Shown here in pieces: positions 35,416 to 43,384 of a stretch of 64,000 nucleotides of DNA; within the stretch, counting starts at the first letter, position 1; every line of letters begins with the position of its first letter. The stretch comes from SABY01 sp964523795 (lineage in GTDB: Bacteria > Bacteroidota > Bacteroidia > Bacteroidales > 4484-276), in assembly GCA_964523795.1 (NCBI GenBank), contig CAZGAO010000016.1:6103-70102 (forward strand), in the 5' to 3' direction. Under the pieces are notes generated by a model that did no database searches, was not told where the DNA came from, and saw nothing but the letters and a program-made list of their open reading frames with translations. A program made the translations under genes and the position numbers.

Positions 35416-36720
35416 TTGAAACTGCTAAAAGCCGACATCTGTTGCGAGGAACGCCAAACTTTCAGGCTCCACCTGGCCTATTCCCTCATCGAGGGTTTCA
35501 TCCTTGGCGTGTTGGCACTCAACGAATTTGTGTTTATCAAAAGCCTTTTGGGCAGCAATTACCAGTTGGGCGTGCTTTTTCAGTTTAGCATGTTGGTTTT
35601 TCTCTTGCTGATTTTTGTTAATGAATTCCTGAAACGCATCAAAAAGCGGAGGGTTTTTCTACGCTGGACAGGCATTATTACCCGCCTGCCTTTGATGCTA
35701 CTTTTCTTCTTTCCGCGCAGCCCCGAGGTGTATCAGGGCGATGGCATGTATCATCTTATCTTTCTCGCCATTTTCCTGGTTTATTATCTGGCGGCTTTGG
35801 TTATCAATCCAACCATCAATCTGCTACTCAAAACCAATTACAGTCATCAAAACTTCGGCACTTTTTACAGCTATGCACAGTCGGCCAACAAGGTGGTGCT
35901 GCTGGTGGTAACCTTCCTTTACGGACTTTTGCTCGATTACGACAACTACGCTTTCACCTACATTTTCCCCATTGCCTCGGTGCTTGGGATGATCTCGATT
36001 TATCTGCTATCCAAAATCGATTATACCCCGCCGGAAGTCATCCGAATAAAAACGACCATCCTGCAATCGGTGGCCACCTCGGTAAAAAATATGGCGCAAA
36101 TCCTCAAAACCAACCGTCCTTACCTGCACTTCGAGGTGGGTTTTATGCTTTATGGCTTTGCATTTATGACCACCTACGCAGTTACAACCATCTTTTTCTA
36201 CGAAGAACTGATGCTCAACTATTCGAGCGTGGCCTTTTACAAAAATTCGTACAACATCCTGGCAATCCTGCTGCTGCCTGTTTTCGGAAAACTGCTTGGA
36301 CGGCTCGATCCGCGCAGGTTCGCCATGATTACCTACACCGCGCTGGCACTCAATCTTTTTTTCCTGATGATTACCGAATACCTCCCGGCACATGTCGAAA
36401 TACTTGGGATTAAACTTTACTATTCGCTGATTGTATATATTATTTTTCACGGCATTTTTGCTGCCACCATGGTTTTGCTGTGGAATATCGGCTCGTCCTA
36501 TTTTGGCCAGGATAGCCAGGCAGACATTTATCAATCCATCCACCTTTTCCTAACGGGAGTACGGGCTATTTTTGCTCCCCTCTTCGGGATTTTTATTTAC
36601 GAGCAATTCGGATTTACTATTACTTTTTGTGTGGGAATCGTTAGCCTGATCATCGCTGTTTTGCTAATGCATCGTTCGCAGTTGCGCGATCAAAAAAATC
36701 AGAGAGCCGCCCAAATCTGA
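35416..36720 (+). CDS. MFS-like multi-pass membrane protein
   Basis: A 434-residue integral membrane protein with about 11-12 hydrophobic segments arranged like a major facilitator carrier, including a central cytoplasmic loop (KIDYTPPEVIRIKTTILQSV). I cannot assign a substrate. The start is a TTG, as no ATG lies near the N-terminus: MKLLKADICCEERQTFRLHL precedes the first helix. The promoter box at 35385 supports this start. It stands alone between repeat-rich gaps; the GPx gene diverges upstream. Confidence 0.75.
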   Translation: MKLLKADICCEERQTFRLHLAYSLIEGFILGVLALNEFVFIKSLLGSNYQLGVLFQFSMLVFLLLIFVNEFLKRIKKRRVFLRWTGIITRLPLMLLFFFPRSPEVYQGDGMYHLIFLAIFLVYYLAALVINPTINLLLKTNYSHQNFGTFYSYAQSANKVVLLVVTFLYGLLLDYDNYAFTYIFPIASVLGMISIYLLSKIDYTPPEVIRIKTTILQSVATSVKNMAQILKTNRPYLHFEVGFMLYGFAFMTTYAVTTIFFYEELMLNYSSVAFYKNSYNILAILLLPVFGKLLGRLDPRRFAMITYTALALNLFFLMITEYLPAHVEILGIKLYYSLIVYIIFHGIFAATMVLLWNIGSSYFGQDSQADIYQSIHLFLTGVRAIFAPLFGIFIYEQFGFTITFCVGIVSLIIAVLLMHRSQLRDQKNQRAAQI

Positions 36721-36806
36721 TCAATCCTGAAATTGTTTCGAAACAGGTAGCACATCGTGCGTAAACATAATTATTCTACTTTTACGGCGGAAAAAAACTT
36801 TGGTTT

Positions 36807-38147
36807 ATGATGAAATTTACAAAATCCAGGCTTGCTTCTCTCATGATCTTTTTTTTGCTTTTCGCAAATAGCGGCCTATTCGCTAACGAAACAAAAGCAA
36901 GCATCACTAATAATTCACTGTTTGGACAGGATGAAACTTTTGGCATCGAAATAAGTTTCGACTATCCCGACCCGGTTTTCACAGGCGAACCATTTCTTTT
37001 TAATATCCAAATTAAAAAACCCGCATCCTATCAAGTGGCCGGAACACTAAAGTGCAAGTTTTTTGGCGGGCTAATCCCAAAGGAGACAAACTTTGAAGCC
37101 GCAGAATACAGCCTGGAAAACCAAACGGCGACCATCCAATGGGAAAGCCTAAGCAATAGTAATATTATTTCATTTTCGATTCCGGCTGTAAGTGCCAAAG
37201 TCCCTGATGGTGTGTATCCGATTACTATTAACTTTGAGGATAAATATGGTTTTAAAAGCACCAAAAGCGTAGGCATTTATGTAAAAAATAAAAACGAAAG
37301 CCTGCTGCCCTATATTAAACCAGGCGAGGAAATAAGTCCGTACTCCGTCCGCCTGCAATATCCTGGCGAAATTTCGTATGAAGAAAAATATCCGCTGAAA
37401 ATTATCCTGGAAAAGGGAAAATATACCGGCAGCCTTGAATTGTTTGTCATGCTGCCCCCGGAGAGTAAAATTGATATCGCCGACATCGACGATTATCAAT
37501 ATGAAGCCAAGGAGGGTCATTTGTTTCTTACCAAATCCAGCCTGCCGGCAGGCCCTGAATTTGTGATAAATTGCACGGTGCTTAATACCAGCCACACTAC
37601 GTCGGTTTATCCGATGGCCGCGCGTGCCAAACTCGACCATGATATTGAACTCGTTTTTGCTCACACTATTTATGTGGGAGTAGAAAATTCGATTGAGCCA
37701 AAAACGGTTTTCTACGACACCTTAAATTACGAGGACGAAAACCCGGCTCTGCTTGCTGATTATCCCGATAGCCCCGACAAATATGCCGAGCTTGACAGCT
37801 TGCTGAATGTTTGGAAAGAATCGACCGGTGCCACGACACAATCAAGTAAAATCCCGATGGGAGAAGAAATTTTCTCGGATATTAAAGCCGATGGACAAAC
37901 TTTTTTTGCCGTACAAATTGTAGCTTCTGAAGTTAAGTTACCCAACCTACAAAGTCGCCTTAATGCCGTGCACGTTGACGACCCTTTGCAGGTGGACTAT
38001 GATGGAAGTATTTACCGATATTACATTGGTGAGTTCCCCTCGCAGGCCGAAGCCCGAGAGACGGCAAACTACTTATCATCGAATGGCTTTGAAGGAGCCT
38101 TTGTAGTAAAGTTTGTAAATGGAGAAAAAACAGAATCGTATTATTAA
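36807..38147 (+). CDS. Exported SPOR-domain protein
   Basis: A 446-residue secreted or envelope protein. A signal peptide (LASLMIFFLLFANSGLFAN, cut near residue 27) is followed by a beta-rich region with two immunoglobulin-like stretches (~45-300: GIEISFDYPDPVFTGEPFLF, YPLKIILEKGKYTGSLELFV), a linker, then a C-terminal SPOR domain (~370-440: FFAVQIVASEVKLPNLQSRL to IGEFPSQAEARETANYL). SPOR domains bind denuded peptidoglycan glycan strands, so a cell-wall location is likely. Two tandem ATGs start the ORF. A TACTTTTA near-match to the -7 box lies at 36777. Confidence 0.85.
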   Translation: MMKFTKSRLASLMIFFLLFANSGLFANETKASITNNSLFGQDETFGIEISFDYPDPVFTGEPFLFNIQIKKPASYQVAGTLKCKFFGGLIPKETNFEAAEYSLENQTATIQWESLSNSNIISFSIPAVSAKVPDGVYPITINFEDKYGFKSTKSVGIYVKNKNESLLPYIKPGEEISPYSVRLQYPGEISYEEKYPLKIILEKGKYTGSLELFVMLPPESKIDIADIDDYQYEAKEGHLFLTKSSLPAGPEFVINCTVLNTSHTTSVYPMAARAKLDHDIELVFAHTIYVGVENSIEPKTVFYDTLNYEDENPALLADYPDSPDKYAELDSLLNVWKESTGATTQSSKIPMGEEIFSDIKADGQTFFAVQIVASEVKLPNLQSRLNAVHVDDPLQVDYDGSIYRYYIGEFPSQAEARETANYLSSNGFEGAFVVKFVNGEKTESYY

Positions 38148-38382
38148 CAGTTAACTTTTTCTTGGGATAGGAAGGAGTAACAGAAAAAATAATCTGTGGC
38201 CATCTGTGGTAAACAAAAAAAAATGAAACACGGCATAAGGTAGAGAAAACACATCCTTCAGATATCCACCACAGATTGCGCATATTGACACAGATAAAAA
38301 TTTGATTTGCAAATTTTAAGGGATAAATCTGTAAAATTTATCTGGATAGTAATATTTTATTTACCAGACTCTGTTTTACCGT
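38148..38382. repeat. Convergent gap with CTGTGGCCATCTGTG-type repeat pieces
   Basis: AATCTGTGGCCATCTGTGG at 38191-38209 and an inverse piece CCACCACAGATT near 38267 recur at 43219 and 43272 elsewhere in the window. They look like relics of a dispersed repeat. No gene is visible here. Confidence 0.5.
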
Positions 38383-39219
38383 TTAGTCCTTATTATCAAG
38401 TTCCTTACCACAATATTTGCAGTAAACAGCATCCGAATCGTGCTTGCTGTGATCGCAGCCCTGGCAGGTGTTTTTTTCGTCCGATCTTACCGAAGAATCT
38501 GCACGAATCATTTCGGCTGACATAATCCCGGTGGGCACCGCAATAATCGCGTAACCCAGTATCATAATGATGGAGGCGAAGAACTGTCCGAGTACGGTTT
38601 GGGGAGTAATATCACCAAAGCCAACGGTGGTAAGCGTTACAATGGCCCAGTAAATACTTTGGGGAATACTGTTGAATCCGTTTTCGGGGCCTTCGATCAA
38701 ATACATAATCGAACCCATAATGACCACGGTAGCAAGAACCACCTCGAGAAAGACAATAATTTTGTACTTACTCTGACGCAGCGAGATCTGCAAAACCTGC
38801 GAAGCCCTGAGGTAACGGCTAAGTTTGAGAATCCTAAAAATACGCAACATGCGCAATATGCGTATCACCAGCAAATAATGGCTGCCGGCAATAAGCAAAC
38901 TTACATAAGTTGGCAAAATTGAAAGCAAATCGATGATGCCATAAAAGCTTTTGATATAGTCCAACGGCTTGCGCGAAACAATGATGCGAGTGAAATACTC
39001 CAGTGTGAAGAGAATCGTAAAAATCCATTCGGAATATACAAATATGCGGGTGTATCGCAGGTGCAATGCGCCAACACTATCGAGCATTACCACAAGAACG
39101 CTGGCAATAATCAACACAAGCAAAATTAAGTCGAACCTTCGACCGGCTTTGGTATCGGCGTAAAAGATGATATTATACAATTCATCTCTCTTATTTTCGG
39201 GTGGCTTATTATTTTTCAT
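38383..39219 (-). CDS. Voltage-gated potassium channel with C-terminal zinc ribbon
   Basis: Six-helix ion channel of 278 residues. S1-S4 span ~30-138; the voltage-sensor helix S4 carries spaced arginines (RILRMLRIFRILKLSRY, ~120-136). The pore loop has the K+ selectivity filter TTVGFGD at 198-204, followed by S6 (FFASIIMILGYAIIAVPTGI). The last ~30 residues form a CXXC-X11-CXXC pair (Cys252/255 and Cys267/270; TCQGC, YCKYCGKEL), a rubredoxin/zinc-ribbon-type knuckle. A TACTTTTG box at 39235-39242 lies just upstream. Confidence 0.93.
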   Translation of the reverse strand: MKNNKPPENKRDELYNIIFYADTKAGRRFDLILLVLIIASVLVVMLDSVGALHLRYTRIFVYSEWIFTILFTLEYFTRIIVSRKPLDYIKSFYGIIDLLSILPTYVSLLIAGSHYLLVIRILRMLRIFRILKLSRYLRASQVLQISLRQSKYKIIVFLEVVLATVVIMGSIMYLIEGPENGFNSIPQSIYWAIVTLTTVGFGDITPQTVLGQFFASIIMILGYAIIAVPTGIMSAEMIRADSSVRSDEKNTCQGCDHSKHDSDAVYCKYCGKELDNKD

Positions 39220-39234
39220 TTATCAATTAAAAAC

Positions 39235-39242
39235 CAAAAGTA
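39235..39242 (-). promoter_or_regulatory. Putative -7 box for the potassium channel gene
   Basis: The reverse strand reads TACTTTTG 16 bp before the channel ATG, between it and the stop of the TIGR02757 gene. Confidence 0.4.
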
Positions 39243-39250
39243 AAATTTTT

Positions 39251-40027
39251 TCAATACTTCTCGAAAACGCCAAGACCAAAAAGAGCGTAATCGTATTTTA
39301 TCGGATCGTTGGGGTCGAATCGCCTCAGGTTTTGGCTAAGCTCTTCTGCAGCCTGCCAGTCGTTGGCCATGCGATCGAGCAATCCCAGCTTTCGGGCTAC
39401 CCTGCCCGAATGTACATCGAGGGGACAAATTAGCTGCGCCGGTTTTATCTGTTTCCAAATTCCAAAATCAACACCCTTATTATCCGTGCGAACCATCCAG
39501 CGCAAAAACATATTCAATCGCTTTGCCGAGGATTTCTTATCAGGATTAGCTAAATGTTTTTCGATGCGCTGGGGGTGCTCAAGCTGCAGGAATCGTTGGC
39601 GAAAAAGCAAAATGGCATTTTTTGTATCTGCCTCATCCGATGAGAAACCACTACAAAAAGCATTTTCAAGACCCCCATAATTTTGGTACAGATTTTTGAG
39701 TGCCCACAAAAAATGGATACAATCCTGGCTGTTAAAAGTACGATGAACAAAAGCATTAAAGGGAAGCAAATCTTTTTCTGAAAAATTCATGATGAAATCA
39801 TGCGGAGTGCCGTCCATCCATTGCATTAGTTTTTTGGCATTGCTGATAATGGTTGTCCGCTGACCCCAGGCAATGGTGGCAGCCATAAATCCTGCAATCT
39901 CGACATCCTCCTTTTTATTAAAAAGATGAGGAATTGAAATCGGATCTGTTTCGATAAAGCGAATAGAATTATACTGCCCGACTTTGGACTCGAGAAAATC
40001 CTTAAGCTTTTGCTTATCGCTATTCAT
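39251..40027 (-). CDS. TIGR02757 family protein
   Basis: A 258-residue protein of a Bacteroidota-widespread family of unknown function. Family marks include FIETDPISIPHLFNKKEDVE, GFMAATIAWGQRTTIISNAK and the C-terminal CPLDVHSGRVARKLGLLDR then RRFDPNDPIKYDYALFGLGV. The helical pattern recalls HhH DNA glycosylase-like folds (DPIKYDYALFGLG), but that is inference. I chose the ATG at 40027 because the longer frame starts with a TTG inside the terminator of the upstream gene. Confidence 0.9.
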   Translation of the reverse strand: MNSDKQKLKDFLESKVGQYNSIRFIETDPISIPHLFNKKEDVEIAGFMAATIAWGQRTTIISNAKKLMQWMDGTPHDFIMNFSEKDLLPFNAFVHRTFNSQDCIHFLWALKNLYQNYGGLENAFCSGFSSDEADTKNAILLFRQRFLQLEHPQRIEKHLANPDKKSSAKRLNMFLRWMVRTDNKGVDFGIWKQIKPAQLICPLDVHSGRVARKLGLLDRMANDWQAAEELSQNLRRFDPNDPIKYDYALFGLGVFEKY

Positions 40028-40070
40028 GGCAGGGGTAACAAGATTGTTTGCGGGTTTGTTAACAAAAAGA

Positions 40071-40096
40071 AGCCCCGGCAAAAATTTACCAGGGCT
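40071..40096 (-). terminator. Rho-independent terminator after the oxidoreductase operon
   Basis: On the reverse strand AGCCCTGG / CCGGGGCT pair (one G-U) around a 10-nt loop, followed by TCTTTTTG. It lies 31 bp after the gamma-subunit stop. Confidence 0.8.
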
Positions 40097-40127
40097 ATTA
40101 TTGTGAACTTGGTTAATTCGTTAAAAA

Positions 40128-40679
40128 CTAAGCCATCACTACTTCTTCGGGATTTTCCATGCCCTTTTTCAGTGCTGACTCGTTCATGGGGATCAGTTTG
40201 TGATAGCGTTCGGGCAATGATTTTTTTAGTCCGCGTATCACATTCTCCAACTTTACAATGGGCTTTAGTTTAAGATAAGCTCCCAAAACAATCATATTAA
40301 AAATTTTGGTATTGCCCATTTCAACGGCCAGACGTGCTCCTTCAATCTTATAAATTTTTATATCCTTCCGCCCGGGATGCCGCGTAATGCCATTGGGATC
40401 GTAAAGCAGGAGGCCTCCCGGCTTAACGGTGGCCTCAAATTTATCCATGGATTGCTGATTGAGAACTATGGCAGTATCGTAATAATTCAATATCGGTGAA
40501 CTGATTCTTTCATCGCTAACGATAACCGTAACGTTGGCAGTACCACCGCGCATTTCGGGGCCGTACGAAGGCATCCAGCTCACTTCCTGATCTTGCATAA
40601 TGCCGGAGTAAGCCAAAATTTTACCCATCGAAAGCACACCTTGTCCTCCAAATCCTGCAATGATAATTTCTTCTGTCAT
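40128..40679 (-). CDS. vorC: 2-oxoacid:ferredoxin oxidoreductase, gamma subunit (VorC-type)
   Basis: Gamma subunit (POR_N-like gamma domain) of a ferredoxin-dependent 2-oxoacid oxidoreductase, 183 residues. It starts EEIIIAGFGGQGVLSMGKIL, the glycine-rich signature of the subunit, followed by YGPEMRGGTANVTVIVSDER. It is last in the order ferredoxin-alpha-beta-gamma, 39 bp after beta, and is followed by a terminator. The complex converts a 2-oxoacid, CoA and ferredoxin to acyl-CoA, CO2 and reduced ferredoxin. Confidence 0.9.
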   Translation of the reverse strand: MTEEIIIAGFGGQGVLSMGKILAYSGIMQDQEVSWMPSYGPEMRGGTANVTVIVSDERISSPILNYYDTAIVLNQQSMDKFEATVKPGGLLLYDPNGITRHPGRKDIKIYKIEGARLAVEMGNTKIFNMIVLGAYLKLKPIVKLENVIRGLKKSLPERYHKLIPMNESALKKGMENPEEVVMA

Positions 40680-40718
40680 GATAATAATTTTCTTTGGTTA
40701 ATACTATGCTTAACTGGC

Positions 40719-41501
40719 TTAATTTTTATCCAGAATTACACCATCCACTTTAATATCGCCCATGGGATAAAAGGGGAACATATTCTCCACCATCCATTGA
40801 TTGGCTTTGGTGGGCGACATTTTCCATCCCGAGTTGCAGTTGGAAACGATTTCGACAAAGGTAAGCCCTTTGTTTTCTTTTTGCAGATCGAAGGCTTTGC
40901 GCACTGCTTTTTTGGCCTTGCGCACCGCCGCAGGAGTATGCACCGCCTGGCGGGTAACGAAATATGTGCCGGGCAACTGAGCCACCAGCTCGGTAATTTT
41001 GAGCGGATTGCCCATCGTATGCAAATCACGACCATAAGGCGAAGTAGAAGTCTTCATACCATCCAAAGTGGTAGGAGCCATCTGCCCGCCTGTCATCCCA
41101 TAAATACCATTATTAATAAAAATGATGGTGATGTTTTCGCCCCGGTTGCAGGCATGGATGGTTTCGGCAGTACCGATAGCAGCCAGGTCGCCATCGCCCT
41201 GATAGGTAAAGACGTACTTTTCGGGATAGCAGCGTTTAACGCCGGTGGCCACCGCCGGAGCGCGTCCGTGGGCAGCCTGTATCATGTCGATGTTCATAAA
41301 TTCGTAAGCCAAAACCGAGCAGCCTACCGGAGCAATGCCAATGGTTTGCTCCTGGGCACCGAGCTCTTCGAGCACCTCCATAACAATGCGATGCGCAGTA
41401 CCGTGTCCACAACCCGGGCAGTACGACAGCACTTTGTCGGTCATCAGCGGGGTCTTTTTGTAAACCAGGTTTTCTTCCTTTACTATGTCTTTTATGTCCA
41501 T
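40719..41501 (-). CDS. vorA: 2-oxoacid:ferredoxin oxidoreductase, beta subunit (VorA-type)
   Basis: TPP-binding beta subunit, 260 residues. The TPP/Mg2+ motif is YQGDGDLAAIG (~101-110) to INNGIYGMTGGQ (129-140). The N-terminal SYCPGCGHGTAHRI provides the conserved CPGCGH segment. Its start is 2 bp after the alpha stop, so the two are coupled. Substrate range (branched-chain 2-oxoacids or 2-oxoglutarate) cannot be fixed from sequence by eye; the name follows the usual one for this gene set in Bacteroidota. Confidence 0.92.
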   Translation of the reverse strand: MDIKDIVKEENLVYKKTPLMTDKVLSYCPGCGHGTAHRIVMEVLEELGAQEQTIGIAPVGCSVLAYEFMNIDMIQAAHGRAPAVATGVKRCYPEKYVFTYQGDGDLAAIGTAETIHACNRGENITIIFINNGIYGMTGGQMAPTTLDGMKTSTSPYGRDLHTMGNPLKITELVAQLPGTYFVTRQAVHTPAAVRKAKKAVRKAFDLQKENKGLTFVEIVSNCNSGWKMSPTKANQWMVENMFPFYPMGDIKVDGVILDKN

Positions 41502-41503
41502 GA

Positions 41504-42589
41504 TTAACCTCCAATAATTTTTTGTTCTAATGCTTCCAGTACTTCTTCCGGCGAATGAATTACACCACCATAGCGGCCAAAGTGTTCTACCTTCACCTTA
41601 CATTCAACGGCCAGCTTCACATCTTCTATCATCTGACCGGCACTCATCTCGACCGATAAAATACCTTTGAGTTGTGGAGCCAGTTCCTTGAGAATTTTTA
41701 CAGGGAAGGGATAAAGTGTAATAGGGCGCAGCAAGCCAACTTTGATGCCTTTGGCACGCGCTACGGCCATCGACTTCTGTGCAATCCTTGCGCTGGAACC
41801 GTAAGCCACCATAAGATATTCGGCATCATCGGTATTAAGCGTTTCATATCTCACATCCTCTTCCTCCATCTGCCGGTATTTGGCCTGGAGCTTCCAGTTG
41901 TGTTCCTCCTGTTTGTGCGAATCCAGGTCGAGCGAGGTAATAATATTGCGTTCTCTCGACTCGGGTTTGCCAATAGCAGCCCATCCGCCATTCAGATCTT
42001 TAATCTGAGCTTCGCTCCAGCGAGGTTTTTGGTCTTTCAGTTCCACCTTTTCCATCATCTGACCTATCATGCCATCCGAAAGAATCATCACCGGATTACG
42101 GTATTTATAGGCCATTTCAAAACCCAGTTCTACAAAGTCAGCCATCTCCTGCACTGATGCCGGAGCCAGGGTATAAAGCCTGTAATCGCCGTGGCCGCCA
42201 CCTTTCACCGATTGAAAGTAGTCGGCCTGCGAGGGTTGAATAGTCCCCAGGCCGGGACCGCCACGTACCACGTTGGCAATAACGCAGGGCAGCTCGGCAC
42301 CTGCAATATAACTGATTCCTTCCTGGTAAAGGCTGATGCCAGGACTTGATGAGGAGGTTATTATTTTTTTGCCTGCCGCAGCAGCACCATACACCATGTT
42401 GATGGCGGCCAGCTCGCTTTCGGCCTGCAGCACCACCATTCCGGTGCGCTGTTCGGGGCGTTCCATCATCAGATATTCCATCACCTCCGACTGGGGTGTA
42501 ATGGGATAGCCAAAATATCCATCCGCACCTTCGCGGATAGCGGCTTCGGCTATAGCCTCATTTCCTTTCATTAATTTTAATTCACCCAT
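41504..42589 (-). CDS. vorB: 2-oxoacid:ferredoxin oxidoreductase, alpha subunit (VorB-type)
   Basis: Alpha subunit that supplies the pyrimidine-binding half of the TPP site, 361 residues. The signature MKGNEAIAEAAIREGADGYF followed by GYPITPQSEVMEYL is diagnostic; SSSPGISLYQEGISYIAGAE and RGGPGLGTIQPSQADYFQ continue the POR_N domain, and a transketolase-C-like domain follows (~250-350). The gene is 26 bp after a ferredoxin gene, making the VorDBAC order. It supports an anaerobic, ferredoxin-based amino-acid or 2-oxoacid metabolism. Confidence 0.93.
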   Translation of the reverse strand: MGELKLMKGNEAIAEAAIREGADGYFGYPITPQSEVMEYLMMERPEQRTGMVVLQAESELAAINMVYGAAAAGKKIITSSSSPGISLYQEGISYIAGAELPCVIANVVRGGPGLGTIQPSQADYFQSVKGGGHGDYRLYTLAPASVQEMADFVELGFEMAYKYRNPVMILSDGMIGQMMEKVELKDQKPRWSEAQIKDLNGGWAAIGKPESRERNIITSLDLDSHKQEEHNWKLQAKYRQMEEEDVRYETLNTDDAEYLMVAYGSSARIAQKSMAVARAKGIKVGLLRPITLYPFPVKILKELAPQLKGILSVEMSAGQMIEDVKLAVECKVKVEHFGRYGGVIHSPEEVLEALEQKIIGG

Positions 42590-42615
42590 TCTATGTCAAT
42601 TTTTTACGTTTTTAA

Positions 42616-42846
42616 CTAAGCCGACTTTTTAACTCTATACACGCTAATTACTCCGTCAGGACAAACGATAGCACAGTTTGAACATCCGGTACATGCATCG
42701 GGGTTAGCCATGTAGGCATAATGATAACCCTTGCCGTTAACTTCTTTTGCCAGTTCGATGACGTGCGTGGGGCAGGCAGGTATGCACACTTCGCAGCCCT
42801 TGCAACGCTCGTTGTCAACTACTATAGCTCCTATTACTTTGGCCAT
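42616..42846 (-). CDS. vorD: 4Fe-4S ferredoxin-type subunit of the 2-oxoacid oxidoreductase
   Basis: A 76-residue protein with two 4Fe-4S motifs: CKGCEVCIPACP and CTGCSNCAIVCP. It is the electron-transfer (delta) subunit, first gene of the four-gene operon. A promoter-like box (TACTTTCG) lies upstream. Confidence 0.93.
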   Translation of the reverse strand: MAKVIGAIVVDNERCKGCEVCIPACPTHVIELAKEVNGKGYHYAYMANPDACTGCSNCAIVCPDGVISVYRVKKSA

Positions 42847-42892
42847 ATCTTTTGATTTATTTAAGAGTTTTTAACTGTTATCTTTTGACGCA

Positions 42893-42900
42893 CGAAAGTA
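42893..42900 (-). promoter_or_regulatory. Putative -7 box for the VorDBAC operon
   Basis: The reverse strand reads TACTTTCG, one mismatch to TAnnTTTG, 46 bp before the ferredoxin ATG. Confidence 0.4.
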
Positions 42901-42985
42901 CAGTTTTTAAAATAAACTTTGAATGATAATCTTGGTCTTTTCCTTACAAGAGGCCTTATTTTTAATGAATCTAAAAGATTGGAAC

Positions 42986-43048
42986 ATCTGAAACAGTTGA
43001 AACGATGGAAACGGCTGAAACATCTGAAACGATGGAAACGGCTGAAAC
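42986..43048. repeat. Minisatellite: seven 9-bp units
   Basis: Seven head-to-tail units of pattern NNN(T/G)GAAAC: ATCTGAAAC, AGTTGAAAC, GATGGAAAC, GGCTGAAAC, ATCTGAAAC, GATGGAAAC, GGCTGAAAC. A 27-bp higher-order pattern is also visible. No spacers or cas genes, so this is not a CRISPR. Confidence 0.85.
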
Positions 43049-43145
43049 AGGAGAATGTTGAGCGGAGCGAAATCCCGCCCTTGCGGGAACTGAAACTACT
43101 GAATGATTGAAACAGGAGAATGACTGAAACAAGGAGTGATGCCCG

Positions 43146-43178
43146 GACTTAGAATCGTCCGAAGGACATTCTAAAGTC
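43146..43178. repeat. Hairpin with GTCC/GGAC core, copy 1
   Basis: GACTTAGAATCGTCC - GAA - GGACATTCTAAAGTC forms a near-perfect stem. The same core with different outer arms occurs at 52348, 52418 and 63168. Confidence 0.6.
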
Positions 43179-43218
43179 AAAAAAGATCAGAGAAAAATCT
43201 GCAATTGGTAGTAAAAAC

Positions 43219-43305
43219 TAATCTGTGGCCATCCGTGTAATCTGTGGTGAAATAAAAACAGATTGAAAAACTAATCTGTGGCCATCTGTGTAATCTCGTG
43301 GTAAG
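43219..43305. repeat. Two direct copies of a CTGTGGCCATC(C/T)GTGTAATCT repeat
   Basis: CTAATCTGTGGCCATCCGTG at 43218 and CTAATCTGTGGCCATCTGTG at 43271 are direct repeats 53 bp apart, each followed by TAATCT. A third, shorter piece is at 38191. Confidence 0.7.
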
Positions 43306-43330
43306 CAAAAAAGGCAGTGGTGAGATAATG

Positions 43331-43351
43331 AGACGCGCAGATTGCGCGTCT
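43331..43351. repeat. REP-like palindrome, copy 1
   Basis: AGACGCGCA - G/A - TTGCGCGTCT: 21-bp palindrome seen five times in intergenic gaps of this window (also 51664, 51780, 62892, 63087). Confidence 0.75.
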
Positions 43352-43384
43352 GTACAAATGCGCATATTCAATCGATTGGTGAAA

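Larger units (their letters stand above)
42847..43384. other. Repeat-rich intergenic region between convergent-side genes
   Basis: This 538-bp gap contains the 9-bp minisatellite (42986-43048), a GTCC/GGAC hairpin (43146-43178), two CTGTGGCCATC-type repeat pieces (43219-43250 and 43272-43305) and a REP-like palindrome (43331-43351). ORFs crossing it encode low-complexity repeats and are not credible genes. Confidence 0.7.

Noticed and set aside
35156..35419. 87-codon plus-strand frame across MITE-like copy A
   Set aside because: Composed of the repeat hairpins in translation; no coding character.
42986..43048. Possible CRISPR array
   Set aside because: Units are 9 bp, directly abutting, without spacers; no cas gene in the window.
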